10,656 nucleotides of DNA. It comes from Tepidimonas sp. (GTDB lineage: Bacteria > Pseudomonadota > Gammaproteobacteria > Burkholderiales > Burkholderiaceae_C). The translations under genes and the position numbers were made by a program. Positions 1 through 6,730 of this stretch are shown piece by piece; the first letter of the stretch is position 1, and every line of letters starts with the position of its first letter. The notes under the pieces were generated by a model. That model made no database searches. It saw nothing but the letters and a program-made list of their open reading frames with translations, and was not told the origin of the DNA. The DNA is taken from NCBI GenBank assembly GCA_025054905.1, contig JANWZF010000156.1:1-10656 (forward strand). Reading direction: 5' to 3'.

Positions 1-1969
1 CCAGCGCGTAGGCCTCATCGGCGGTGCCCTGGCGCAGTTTCATGTGGTGCACGGCTTCATCCAGGTCACGCGTGCGCTCCATCAGGCGGTTGGCGCGGTG
101 CGTCGTGCGCTCCACCATCGCGGAGTTTTCGTAGGTGACCCGGTCGAGGTCACCGACGGCGGCCACGACCTCCGACAGCGCGGTGCTTTGCTGGCGGCTG
201 GCGTCGGCCATGTCGCCGATGCGTGAAGCGATGTCGCGGATGCCGCGCACGAGCACTTCCATCGCCTCGTGGACGCGCTGGATCTCGTGCACCGTGCCCT
301 CGACGCGCTGGGCCGACTCGGCGATCAGCTGGCGCACTTCGTTGGCAGCCTCCTGGCTGCGCTGTGCCAGCCGGCGCACCTCGGAGGCCACGACGGCAAA
401 GCCGCGGCCGGCCTCCCCTGCGCGCGCGGCCTCCACCGCCGCGTTGAGCGCCAGGATGTTGGTCTGAAACGCAATGCCGTCGATGGTGCCGATGATTTCG
501 GTCATGCGCTGCGAGGTGGCCTGCAGCGACCCCAGCCCACTGACGGTGTGCTGCATCAGCTCACTGGCGCGCTCGGTTTCACGGTTGAGCTCGCCGGTCA
601 GCTGCCGGATGTCCTGGGCGCTGTTGGCGTTGGCCTGCACGGTTTCGGCCACCGCGCGCACGTTGCTGGTGGCCTGCTCCAGGCTGGCGGCCTGGCTTTG
701 GGTGCGCTCGGCCAGTTCCTGACTGTCCTGCACCAGCTGCAGCCCGACGTGGCCCAGCACGGCCGCGGCGCTGCGCACGTCGGCCACCAGCTCCGACAGG
801 GCTTGCAGCATGTGGCGCAGGCGCTGGCTCATGTCGGCCATTTCGTCACGGCCCGGCAGCACCGCATCGCTGGTCAGGTCGCCCTCGGCGGCGCGGTCGA
901 TGGCCTGGTTGAGGTGGTGCAGCCCCCCGACGGTGGCGCGGTAGAACGCCACCATGCCGTAGGCCAGCACCAGCAGCACCAGCGTGCAGCCGGCGGCCAC
1001 CAGGGCGATTTCCCGTTGCAGGGCGGCTGTGCGCTGGGCCCAGGCTTCATCGATCGCGCTGGCAAGTTCGCGCTCCAGCGCGGCCTGCGCGTCGATGGTG
1101 CGCGTGGCCAGCGCGTAAAACTCTTTGCCATCCACGGTCATCGCTGCGGTCTTCAGATGCGCGGCCGTGGTACGCACAAGCTCGTCAGTAGAGCTGCGAA
1201 AGGCACCCCAGCCCGCCGGCACGGCCGCGCCGCGGCGCTGCAGCGCTTCGACGCGCTCCTGCAGCGCCGGCAGCTGGGCTTCGATCTGGTCGGCGGCGGC
1301 GGCCTGCCGCACCATGTTGGAGATGATGACCGAGTCGGTCATCGCATCGGGATGGGCCAGCATGGCCGTGGCGCGTCCGCGCAGTCTGCTAGCCAGTTCA
1401 CGCACCGGCGGCAGGCCCTCAAACGCGAGGACGGCTCGATGGGCCACCAGCGCGTCAGCATCGCGCAGCACGCCGGTGGCGTCGCCGATCCAGCTGCTCA
1501 GACGCTGAAGGCGGGCCAAAGCCTGGGTGGCTTCGGCATGGCGTACAGAGGGGGACCTGGATTCTGCCCTGAGCAAATCCTGCAGCTGCTGTTGCAGCGG
1601 GTTCCACAGCCCCGTGGTGTTCCAGCCCGGGTGTGTCTGCAGCAGCCCGTCCAACGCGCGCAGATGCTGCGCGGCGCGCTGGGCGGCGGTGTCCTGCTCG
1701 CCCTTGCGTGCAGCCACGCCGGCGGCCACCACGTCGGCCGCATCCCGCCAGTCCTGCAGGGCGTGGGTGAGCTCCTGCACCGCGCGCATGGCGTCGAGCC
1801 CGTCCTGGGCCACCTGAGTGGCCCGCAGCGCCCGCCAGTTGTCGGCCACCAGCAGCCAGGCCACGATCAACAGGGGCACCGCCACGACGGCGGCCATGCC
1901 CAGCATCTTGGCTGGCATCGACAACCGTTGTAGCAAGGCTACAGCAGGAGCAAGAAAACCATGACCCAT
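1..1969 (-). CDS. Methyl-accepting chemotaxis protein (C-terminus cut by window edge)
   Basis: This is an inner-membrane chemoreceptor that signals to the CheA/CheW array. About 656 residues are visible and the 3' end lies beyond position 1. From the ATG at 1969 there is a transmembrane helix at about residues 22-42, then a periplasmic region of roughly 275 residues, a second helix at about 322-343, a HAMP-like linker, and a long coiled-coil signalling domain. The signalling hairpin tip is unmistakable at about residues 491-535 (EIIGTIDGIAFQTNILALN, then EAARAGEAGRGFAVVASEVR). I do not recognise the ligand of the periplasmic region; its helical, Ala/Leu/Gln-rich character suggests a helix-bundle sensor. 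A second in-frame ATG at 1918 (MPAKMLG) sits closer to the first membrane helix and could be the true start; neither start has a good Shine-Dalgarno sequence. No che or fli genes are nearby, so it is an orphan receptor. Family call is very sure, start uncertain. Confidence 0.95.
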   Translation of the reverse strand, partial: MGHGFLAPAVALLQRLSMPAKMLGMAAVVAVPLLIVAWLLVADNWRALRATQVAQDGLDAMRAVQELTHALQDWRDAADVVAAGVAARKGEQDTAAQRAAQHLRALDGLLQTHPGWNTTGLWNPLQQQLQDLLRAESRSPSVRHAEATQALARLQRLSSWIGDATGVLRDADALVAHRAVLAFEGLPPVRELASRLRGRATAMLAHPDAMTDSVIISNMVRQAAAADQIEAQLPALQERVEALQRRGAAVPAGWGAFRSSTDELVRTTAAHLKTAAMTVDGKEFYALATRTIDAQAALERELASAIDEAWAQRTAALQREIALVAAGCTLVLLVLAYGMVAFYRATVGGLHHLNQAIDRAAEGDLTSDAVLPGRDEMADMSQRLRHMLQALSELVADVRSAAAVLGHVGLQLVQDSQELAERTQSQAASLEQATSNVRAVAETVQANANSAQDIRQLTGELNRETERASELMQHTVSGLGSLQATSQRMTEIIGTIDGIAFQTNILALNAAVEAARAGEAGRGFAVVASEVRRLAQRSQEAANEVRQLIAESAQRVEGTVHEIQRVHEAMEVLVRGIRDIASRIGDMADASRQQSTALSEVVAAVGDLDRVTYENSAMVERTTHRANRLMERTRDLDEAVHHMKLRQGTADEAYAL

Positions 1970-1976
1970 AGCCCTT

Positions 1977-2006
1977 AGTATCGACCCAAAATGCAAGGGC
2001 TGTACA
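1977..2006 (-). promoter_or_regulatory. Candidate promoter of the chemoreceptor gene
   Basis: On the minus strand two overlapping readings exist. A sigma70-like reading is TGTACA (2001-2006), 18 bp, then GATACT (1977-1982), ending 7 nt before the ATG at 1969. A sigma28 (FliA)-like reading is TACAGCCC (1997-2004), 11 bp, then GTCGATAC (1978-1985), which matches the known TAAAGTTT-N11-GCCGATAA consensus at 4/8 and 6/8 positions. Chemoreceptor genes are often FliA-dependent, so the second reading is attractive. Both are partial matches found by eye. Confidence 0.3.
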
Positions 2007-2130
2007 GGAGAAACCCCTGATGCCGTCGCATCTGCGACGAGAGCCATGCAGGGTATTGGAGCGAGGTCAAGCGGTTTGTCAGCTTTGGCCTTGTATTTCC
2101 CCTGGTCAAGGGGGTAAGCGGTGCAGCTGT

Positions 2131-2811
2131 TTATCTGGCCAGCGCGGCGCGCATCTGGTCGATGACGGCCTTGTAGTCGGGCTTGCCGAAGATGGCGCTG
2201 CCGGCCACGAAGGTGTCGGCCCCGGCGTCGGCCACGCGGCGGATGTTGTCGGCCTTGATGCCGCCGTCCACCTCCAGCCGGATGTCTTTGCCGCAGGCGT
2301 CGATGCGCCGGCGTGCCTGCTCGACCTTGCGCAGCGCGCTGTCGATGAAAGACTGGCCGCCGAAGCCGGGGTTGACGCTCATGATCAGGATCAGGTCCAG
2401 ATCCTCGATCACCCAGTCCAGCACGTCCAGCGGCGTGGCCGGGTTGAACACCAGCCCCACCTGGCAGCCGCGCGCCTTGATGGCCTGGATGCTGCGGTGC
2501 ACGTGGAGGGTGGCGTCCGGATGGAAGCTGATCAGGTCGGCGCCGGCATCGGCAAACATTTGCGCCAGTGCATCGACCGGCTGCACCATCAGGTGCACGT
2601 CCAGGGGCACCTGGCGCCCATCCGGGGTCACGCAGTGCGGCTTGAGCGCCTGCGCCACCGCCGGGCCGATGGTCAGGTTGGGCACGTAATGGTTGTCCAT
2701 CACGTCGAAGTGGATCCAGTCGGCCCCGGCGGCGATCACGTGGCGCACCTCCTCACCCAGGCGGGCGAAGTCGGCCGAAAGAATCGAGGGGGCGATGCGG
2801 TACTGCGGCAT
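2131..2811 (-). CDS. rpe: Ribulose-phosphate 3-epimerase
   Basis: This cytosolic TIM-barrel enzyme interconverts D-ribulose 5-phosphate and D-xylulose 5-phosphate in the pentose phosphate pathway, and in the Calvin cycle where present. The 226 residues fit the family length. Visible landmarks in order are the N-terminal IAPSILSADF (Ser9), the metal/catalytic HFDVMD segment (His34, Asp36), DVHLMV (His73), the mobile-loop motif NPGFGGQSF (Asn147 onward), the second catalytic aspartate in EVDGGI (Asp182), and the C-terminal phosphate-binding VAGSAIF. All key metal and acid/base residues are present. The loop before His73 carries a few extra residues (VTPDGRQV), a modest length variation. The ATG at 2811 puts the barrel's first strand at the usual distance. 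The gene is divergent from thiL and followed, 161 bp later on the same strand, by the chemoreceptor gene. No clear Shine-Dalgarno sequence precedes the start. Confidence 0.97.
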   Translation of the reverse strand: MPQYRIAPSILSADFARLGEEVRHVIAAGADWIHFDVMDNHYVPNLTIGPAVAQALKPHCVTPDGRQVPLDVHLMVQPVDALAQMFADAGADLISFHPDATLHVHRSIQAIKARGCQVGLVFNPATPLDVLDWVIEDLDLILIMSVNPGFGGQSFIDSALRKVEQARRRIDACGKDIRLEVDGGIKADNIRRVADAGADTFVAGSAIFGKPDYKAVIDQMRAALAR

Positions 2812-2854
2812 GGCGGCGTGCGGGTCGTGGAGGGTGAAAACGATGGTCTCAGTT

Positions 2855-2871
2855 CTGTAACTGGGTTACAG
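2855..2871. promoter_or_regulatory. 17-bp palindrome, candidate operator between rpe and thiL
   Basis: CTGTAAC (2855-2861), TGG, GTTACAG (2865-2871) is a perfect inverted repeat with 7-bp arms and a 3-bp spacer. It lies 44 bp upstream of the rpe ATG and 88 bp upstream of the thiL start. It is A/T-richer than its surroundings, as expected of a protein-binding site rather than GC-driven chance pairing. On the minus strand, TTGCCC (2888-2893), 16 bp, then TGTAAC (2866-2871) could form a weak promoter for rpe whose -10 box would be one arm of the palindrome. The binding protein is not identifiable from the sequence. Confidence 0.4.
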
Positions 2872-2945
2872 CGCCGCGCTATTGTCGGGCAAAACGCGCG
2901 CCGGTGCCGGGGCCCGGCTGGGGCGCCGCCGCGCAGCGGCCGCGC

Positions 2946-2951
2946 CACAAT
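2946..2951 (+). promoter_or_regulatory. -10-like hexamer directly before thiL
   Basis: CACAAT (4 of 6 matches to TATAAT) ends 7 nt before the ATG at 2959, the distance expected if transcription begins at or next to the start codon. No recognisable -35 hexamer lies 16-18 bp upstream, and there is no Shine-Dalgarno sequence. The arrangement supports the ATG at 2959 over the one at 2950, which overlaps the hexamer. Confidence 0.25.
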
Positions 2952-2958
2952 GCACCCC

Positions 2959-3981
2959 ATGGGTGAGTTCGAACTGATCCGGCGTCTGTTTTTCCGGGAG
3001 GGGCCGCCCGGTGCGGCGGTGCTGCTGGGCAATGGCGACGATGCGGCGCTGCTGCGGCCGGCTGCGGGGCAGGCGCTGGCGGTCAGCAGCGACATGCTGG
3101 TGCAGGGGCGGCACTTTCTGCCGGATGTGGATCCGTACGACCTGGGGCACAAGGCGCTGGCGGTGAACTTGAGCGACCTGGCCGCGATGGGCGCCAGGCC
3201 GTGCGCCTTCACCCTGGCGCTGGCGCTGCCGCGGGTGGAGGAGGCGTGGTTGCAGCGCCTGGCCGATGGGATGCTGGCGCTGGCCGAGGCGCACGGCTGC
3301 CCCTTGGTCGGTGGCGACACCACCGCCGGGCCGCTGACTCTGAGCGTGACGGTGCTGGGCGAGGTGCCACCGGCGCAGGCACTGCGCCGCGCTGCCGCGC
3401 AGGTGGGCGATGAGGTGTGGGTCAGCGGCGCCGTGGGGCTGGCCCGTCTGGGGTTGGCCGTGCTGCGCGGTGAAGTGACGCTGCCGGGGAAGGAGGCCGC
3501 TGCGGCCTGCGCGCAGCTGCTGCGGCCGCAGCCGCGCGTGGCCTTGGGGCTGGCGCTGCGCGGGGTGGCGCACGCCGCAGCCGACGTCAGCGATGGCCTG
3601 CTGGCGGACCTGGGGCATGTGCTGGCCGCCAGCGGTGTCGCGGCCGAGCTGGACGTGCCCGCGCTGCTGGAGGGCCCGGCGGTGCCGGCCTGCGTGCGCG
3701 CGCTGCCGCTGGCCACGGCGCTGTCGTTCATACTGGCCGGCGGCGATGATTACGAGCTCGTCTTCACCGCCCCGGCCGCTCAGCGCGATGCGGTGCTGCT
3801 GGCCGCGCGGCGCAGCGCCACGCCGGTGACGCGCATTGGCCGCATCGTGGCCGGGCCGCCGGCGACCCATCCGCTGGCCGACGGGCTGCCCCGGGTGCGC
3901 CTGTGCGACGCGGCCGGCCGACCGTATGCGCTGCCGGACGGGGTGCAGCTGGCCGGTTTCGATCATTTCGCTACGATGTGA
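2959..3981 (+). CDS. thiL: Thiamine-monophosphate kinase
   Basis: ThiL phosphorylates thiamine monophosphate with ATP to give thiamine diphosphate, the last step of cofactor synthesis. The 340-residue product matches the family in length and along its whole course: MGEFELI at the N-terminus, GNGDDAALL (metal/ATP-binding aspartates 27-28), GRHFLPDVDP, KALAVNLSDLAAMGA, LVGGDTT, DVSDGLLADLGH, GGDDYELVF, and the C-terminal GFDHFATM. The aspartate-rich metal-binding motifs are intact. I chose the ATG at 2959 because known ThiL proteins begin at GEF; an in-frame ATG at 2950 would add three residues. It is the first gene of a four-gene operon and its stop lies 4 bp before the next start. The reading frame happens to stay open for more than 900 bp upstream across antisense rpe; that extension is not coding. 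No TPP riboswitch was seen upstream. Confidence 0.97.
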   Translation: MGEFELIRRLFFREGPPGAAVLLGNGDDAALLRPAAGQALAVSSDMLVQGRHFLPDVDPYDLGHKALAVNLSDLAAMGARPCAFTLALALPRVEEAWLQRLADGMLALAEAHGCPLVGGDTTAGPLTLSVTVLGEVPPAQALRRAAAQVGDEVWVSGAVGLARLGLAVLRGEVTLPGKEAAAACAQLLRPQPRVALGLALRGVAHAAADVSDGLLADLGHVLAASGVAAELDVPALLEGPAVPACVRALPLATALSFILAGGDDYELVFTAPAAQRDAVLLAARRSATPVTRIGRIVAGPPATHPLADGLPRVRLCDAAGRPYALPDGVQLAGFDHFATM

Positions 3982-3985
3982 GCCC

Positions 3986-4780
3986 ATGAGGAACGCAACG
4001 GAACCGGCGGCGGCTGCCGCCGCGCAGGATGCGCCGCGCGCGGCCGCGTCGGTGGTGCTGCTGCGTGATGGGCCGCAAGGCCTGGAGGTGCTGCTGCTGC
4101 GCCGCGCCGGGCGCAGCCGCGATCTGGGTGGGGTGTGGGTGTTTCCGGGTGGCAAGGTGGATGAGGCCGACGCCGGGCCCGAGGCGGCGGCCTGGCTCGG
4201 CCAGCCGGCCGCCGGGTTGGTGGCACGCCTGGGCGAGCCGCAGCTCAGCCCCGCGCAGGCGCAGGCGCTGTTCGTGGCCGCCGCACGCGAGCTGCGCGAG
4301 GAGGCCGGTGTGGCTCTCGCGTCGGCTGCGGCGCTGCAGCCGTGGACACGCTGGATCACCCCGCGCAACCCGCCGGTGGGCACGCAGCGCTTCGATACGC
4401 GCTTTTTTCTGGCCCAGCTGCCCGCAGGCGCCGAGGTGCGGCCCGACCCGTTCGAGATCAGCGAAGCGCGGTGGATCACGCCGCGGCAGGCCCTGTTGCA
4501 GGCGTGGGAAGGGGCCCTGACGTTGATCCCGCCGCAGCTGATGGGGCTGGCGCACCTGAGCCGGCATGCCAGCGTGGCCAGCGCTTGGGCCGAAGCCGCG
4601 CAGCGTCCTCCCCCGTGCATCGAGCCGCACCTGTTCGAGCACGAGGGGCAGCGGGCGATGTGCTACCCCGGGGATGCGCTGCATCCGGTGCGCGAGCGCG
4701 CCCTGCCCGGGCCGACGAGGCTGAAGCTGGCCGGCGGGCGCTTCGTGCCGTTTGGCGGCCTGCAGGAGTGGTGGACATGA
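3986..4780 (+). CDS. NUDIX hydrolase with an insertion in the Nudix box (NUDT19-like)
   Basis: This is a 264-residue pyrophosphohydrolase that would cleave a nucleoside diphosphate linked to another moiety. The beta-strand/loop start (ASVVLLRD, then GGVWVFPGGKVDE at about 48-60) leads into the Nudix box. The catalytic helix motif RELREEAGV (101-109) is intact, but about 30 residues more than in a canonical box separate the glycine pair (55-56) from Arg101. This split box, together with the downstream WITPRNPPVGTQRFDTRFFLA-type segment at 123-143, resembles the NUDT19 group, several members of which hydrolyse CoA and acyl-CoA. That substrate is inference. The N-terminus is an alanine-rich tail of about 20 residues. 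The gene lies 4 bp after thiL and its stop overlaps the pgpA start (ATGA), so it is translated within the operon. The start has only a weak upstream GTGAG. Family sure, substrate unknown. Confidence 0.9.
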   Translation: MRNATEPAAAAAAQDAPRAAASVVLLRDGPQGLEVLLLRRAGRSRDLGGVWVFPGGKVDEADAGPEAAAWLGQPAAGLVARLGEPQLSPAQAQALFVAAARELREEAGVALASAAALQPWTRWITPRNPPVGTQRFDTRFFLAQLPAGAEVRPDPFEISEARWITPRQALLQAWEGALTLIPPQLMGLAHLSRHASVASAWAEAAQRPPPCIEPHLFEHEGQRAMCYPGDALHPVRERALPGPTRLKLAGGRFVPFGGLQEWWT

Positions 4781-5325
4781 GCGCCGGGCGCGACCCGTCC
4801 CCGTTGCCCAGGCCGGTGCCGTCGGCGCGTTTTATGGTGGCGCGCCTGTCGCACCTGATCGCCCTGGGCGGCGGGGCCGGTCTGGCGCGCCTGGCCCCGG
4901 GCACGGTGGGCACGCTGTGGGGGTGGGCGGCGTTCGTGGTCATCGACACGCTGGCCGTCCCCGGTGATGCGGGCTGGGCCATCCTCGTGGCCGCGGCGTT
5001 GCTGGTGGGCTGGTGGGCTGCCACGGCCACGGCGCGGCGTGTCGGGCAGGACGACCCGAGCTTCGTGGTGATCGATGAGATCGTGGCGATCTGGCTGGTG
5101 CTGTGGATCGCGGCGCCGCAGACGTTGCTGGGGCAGGCGCTGTGCTTTGCGTTGTTTCGGCTGTTTGATGCGGCCAAACCGGGGCCGGTGGCCTGGGCCG
5201 ACCGCGTGTTCAAGGGTCCGGGCTGGCGCGGTGGCTGGGGCATCATGTTCGACGACCTGGTGGCGGCGTTTTGCACCTTGCTGCTGGTGGCGCTGGCCCG
5301 CTGGGGCTGGGGTGGGATCCTATGA
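4777..5325 (+). CDS. pgpA: Phosphatidylglycerophosphatase A
   Basis: This inner-membrane phosphatase removes the phosphate from phosphatidylglycerophosphate to give phosphatidylglycerol. The 182-residue length suits PgpA. Family landmarks are LAPGTVGTLWG (39-49), VVIDEIVAIW (97-106, acidic pair Asp100-Glu101), FRLFDAAKPGPV with ADR (127-143), and GIMFDDLVAAF (155-165, Asp159-Asp160). These are the conserved acidic, metal-binding segments of the family. Hydrophobic helices fall at about 50-60, 67-82, 103-128 and 160-176. The start is fixed by the ATGA overlap with the NUDIX stop and by an AGGAG Shine-Dalgarno sequence at 4764-4768, 8 nt upstream. The 3' end overlaps the pncC start in the same way, indicating translational coupling. 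Confidence 0.96.
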   Translation: MSAGRDPSPLPRPVPSARFMVARLSHLIALGGGAGLARLAPGTVGTLWGWAAFVVIDTLAVPGDAGWAILVAAALLVGWWAATATARRVGQDDPSFVVIDEIVAIWLVLWIAAPQTLLGQALCFALFRLFDAAKPGPVAWADRVFKGPGWRGGWGIMFDDLVAAFCTLLLVALARWGWGGIL

Positions 5326-5834
5326 GCGCCGCACCGCTGTGGCTGCCCGAGGAAGGGTGGGGGGTGCTGCCGACGCTGGCGGCCGGGCTGCTGGCGCGGC
5401 GCTGGCGGCTGGCCACGGCCGAAAGCTGCACCGGCGGGCTGGTGGCGGCGGCCTGCACGGCGCGCGCCGGCAGCAGCGACTGGTTCGAGCGTGGTTGGGT
5501 GACCTACTCCAACGCCGCCAAAACCGCCGAGCTGGGGGTGCCGCCCGCGCTGATCGCCGAGCATGGCGCGGTCAGTGCCCCGGTGGCCTGTGCGATGGCA
5601 GCGGCGGCCGCTGCGCGTGCCGGCGTCCAGGTGGCGCTGGCCATCACCGGGATTGCCGGCCCCACGGGGGCCACCCCGGGCAAGCCGGTGGGCACGGTGT
5701 GGTTTGGCTTTGCCGTGGCCGGTCAGGTGCAGGCCGAGTGCCGCCACTTCGACGGCGACCGCGCCGCGGTGCGCGCCCAGGCGGCAGCGTACGCGCTGGC
5801 GGGCATCGTGCAGCGGTTGGCGGGTCTGGGCTAG
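5322..5834 (+). CDS. pncC: Nicotinamide-nucleotide amidase (CinA C-terminal family)
   Basis: PncC deamidates nicotinamide mononucleotide to nicotinic acid mononucleotide, returning the NMN released by DNA ligase to NAD synthesis. The 170-residue protein is the stand-alone CinA C-terminal domain, without the MoaB-like N-terminal domain of full-length CinA. Diagnostic motifs are TAESCTGGL (32-40, catalytic Ser35), TYSNAAKTAELGV (61-73, with conserved Tyr and Lys), GAVSAPVA (82-89) and ITGIAGPTGATPGKPVGTVWFG (108-129), the last forming the active-site glycine loop. The ATG at 5322 overlaps the pgpA stop by 4 bp; the upstream GGTGGGA is a weak ribosome-binding site, which fits coupled translation. 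It ends the operon, 21 bp from the convergent UPF0149 gene, with no obvious hairpin terminator in the gap. Confidence 0.95.
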   Translation: MSAAPLWLPEEGWGVLPTLAAGLLARRWRLATAESCTGGLVAAACTARAGSSDWFERGWVTYSNAAKTAELGVPPALIAEHGAVSAPVACAMAAAAAARAGVQVALAITGIAGPTGATPGKPVGTVWFGFAVAGQVQAECRHFDGDRAAVRAQAAAYALAGIVQRLAGLG

Positions 5835-5855
5835 GACGGTGGCAACGCAGCTGAC

Positions 5856-6674
5856 TCAGGCCTGCGCGCCGCAGCACTTCTTGAATTTTTGCCCGCTGCC
5901 GCACGGACAGGGATCGTTGCGCCCCGGCTGCGCGGTTTTGCGCACGGGTGCCACCGGCGGGCCCAGTTCGCGGGCGATGTCGTGCAGGTCGTAAGCGGCC
6001 CAGATCGCCTCGCCCAGGCGCTGCAGACGCTGGGCCGAATACCCGACCGGGGTGCCGTCTTCCTCGGGTGGCAGCGGCGCATCCGTATCGTCGTCCAGCA
6101 GCGCCTCGATGTGCGCGAGTGCCTCGCGCCAGGCCCGCGCCAGCTCGCGCTCGCGCGGTGGCTTCCAGTCTTCGGGCCAGGCCTGCACCAGGTCCGCAAA
6201 CCCAACCGCCCAATACTGCCCGATCGGCGGCAGCGGGGCATCCAGCTCGCGCAGCAGCTCGCCGCGGGTGCCCTCATCCAACCCGGCGGCCCAGCCGCGC
6301 AGGTCCTGCCAGGCCGGCTGCAGCGTGCGGGGGTCGTCCAGTTCCTCCACCGGCTGCGCAAGCGCCGTGGCGATTTCGTCGCGGCGCCGCTGCCACAGCT
6401 GCACGAAGGTCTGCATCTGGGCCGCGTCGCGAAACGGCACCATGCCCAGACCGATGGCGCTGCGCGGCTCGGCGCCAAACAGCACCGGGAAATATTCGCT
6501 TGGCGGCACCTCCCGGCGCATGCACAGCAGCGCGGTGAGAAAGCCGTCGCAGTATTCCCAGTCCTCGGGCACGGCGCCTTCGGCACGCTGCGCCACATCG
6601 GCCAGGATGTCGTTGAGGGTGTCGTAGTCGCCGTCGGTCAGCGGCGCGGTGGCGGCAGAGGAAGCACTTGGCAT
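5856..6674 (-). CDS. UPF0149 (YecA/YgfB-like) protein with C-terminal SEC-C zinc motif
   Basis: Cytoplasmic protein of 272 residues with no firmly known role. The N-terminal half carries the UPF0149 signature (YCDGFLTALLC followed by PPSEYFPVLFG, about residues 40-67). The C-terminus ends in the SEC-C motif GRNDPCPCGSGQKFKKCCG, with the Cys-x-Cys-x8-Cys-Cys pattern that binds zinc and is shared with the SecA tail. The motif marks a zinc-binding interaction module found in many otherwise unrelated proteins. In between is an acidic, Trp-rich helical region without a recognised motif. I chose the ATG at 6674; a GTG at 6680 would add two residues. No Shine-Dalgarno sequence is seen, but TACACT (6681-6686 on this strand) ends 6 nt before the ATG. 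The gene is divergent from the Lon-like protease and convergent with pncC. Confidence 0.9.
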   Translation of the reverse strand: MPSASSAATAPLTDGDYDTLNDILADVAQRAEGAVPEDWEYCDGFLTALLCMRREVPPSEYFPVLFGAEPRSAIGLGMVPFRDAAQMQTFVQLWQRRRDEIATALAQPVEELDDPRTLQPAWQDLRGWAAGLDEGTRGELLRELDAPLPPIGQYWAVGFADLVQAWPEDWKPPRERELARAWREALAHIEALLDDDTDAPLPPEEDGTPVGYSAQRLQRLGEAIWAAYDLHDIARELGPPVAPVRKTAQPGRNDPCPCGSGQKFKKCCGAQA

Positions 6675-6717
6675 CGCCACAGTGTAAACCCCGCGGGGGC
6701 TGGCCGCGCCAGGGCGC

Positions 6718-6723
6718 TAGACT
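6718..6723 (+). promoter_or_regulatory. -10-like hexamer directly before the Lon-like protease gene
   Basis: TAGACT (4 of 6 matches to TATAAT) ends 7 nt before the ATG at 6731. The 56-bp divergent gap contains no purine-rich ribosome-binding site for this gene and no clear -35 box. The gap also holds the GC palindrome CCCCGCGGGG (6689-6698). A transcript starting at or beside the ATG is plausible but unproven. Confidence 0.25.
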
Positions 6724-6730
6724 GATCCCC

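Noticed and set aside
269..1933. 554-codon plus-strand frame antisense to the chemoreceptor.
   Set aside because: Low-complexity His/Gln/Gly-rich translation with no motif; the minus strand encodes a textbook chemoreceptor signalling domain.
2099..2113. Hairpin CCCCT-GGTCA-AGGGG just downstream of rpe, considered as a terminator.
   Set aside because: The stem is only 5 bp and is not followed by a U-run on either strand.
2020..2958. Open extension of the thiL frame upstream, giving a 653-codon frame.
   Set aside because: It runs antisense through rpe, whose product is unmistakable, and ThiL homology begins at 2959. The openness is a GC-rich side effect.
2812..2958. Possible TPP riboswitch before thiL, prompted by CTGAGA on the minus strand near 2850.
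   Set aside because: The hexamer is on the wrong strand for thiL and the other conserved thi-box segments are absent.
2866..5747. Long minus-strand frames (2866-4620, 4476-5747) across the thiL operon.
   Set aside because: Arg/Ala/Gln/Pro-rich shadow translations without domains, covering four well-supported plus-strand genes.
6689..6698. CCCCGCGGGG palindrome between the UPF0149 and protease genes.
   Set aside because: A pure G/C self-complementary decamer with no loop is expected by chance in this composition; no other operator feature accompanies it.
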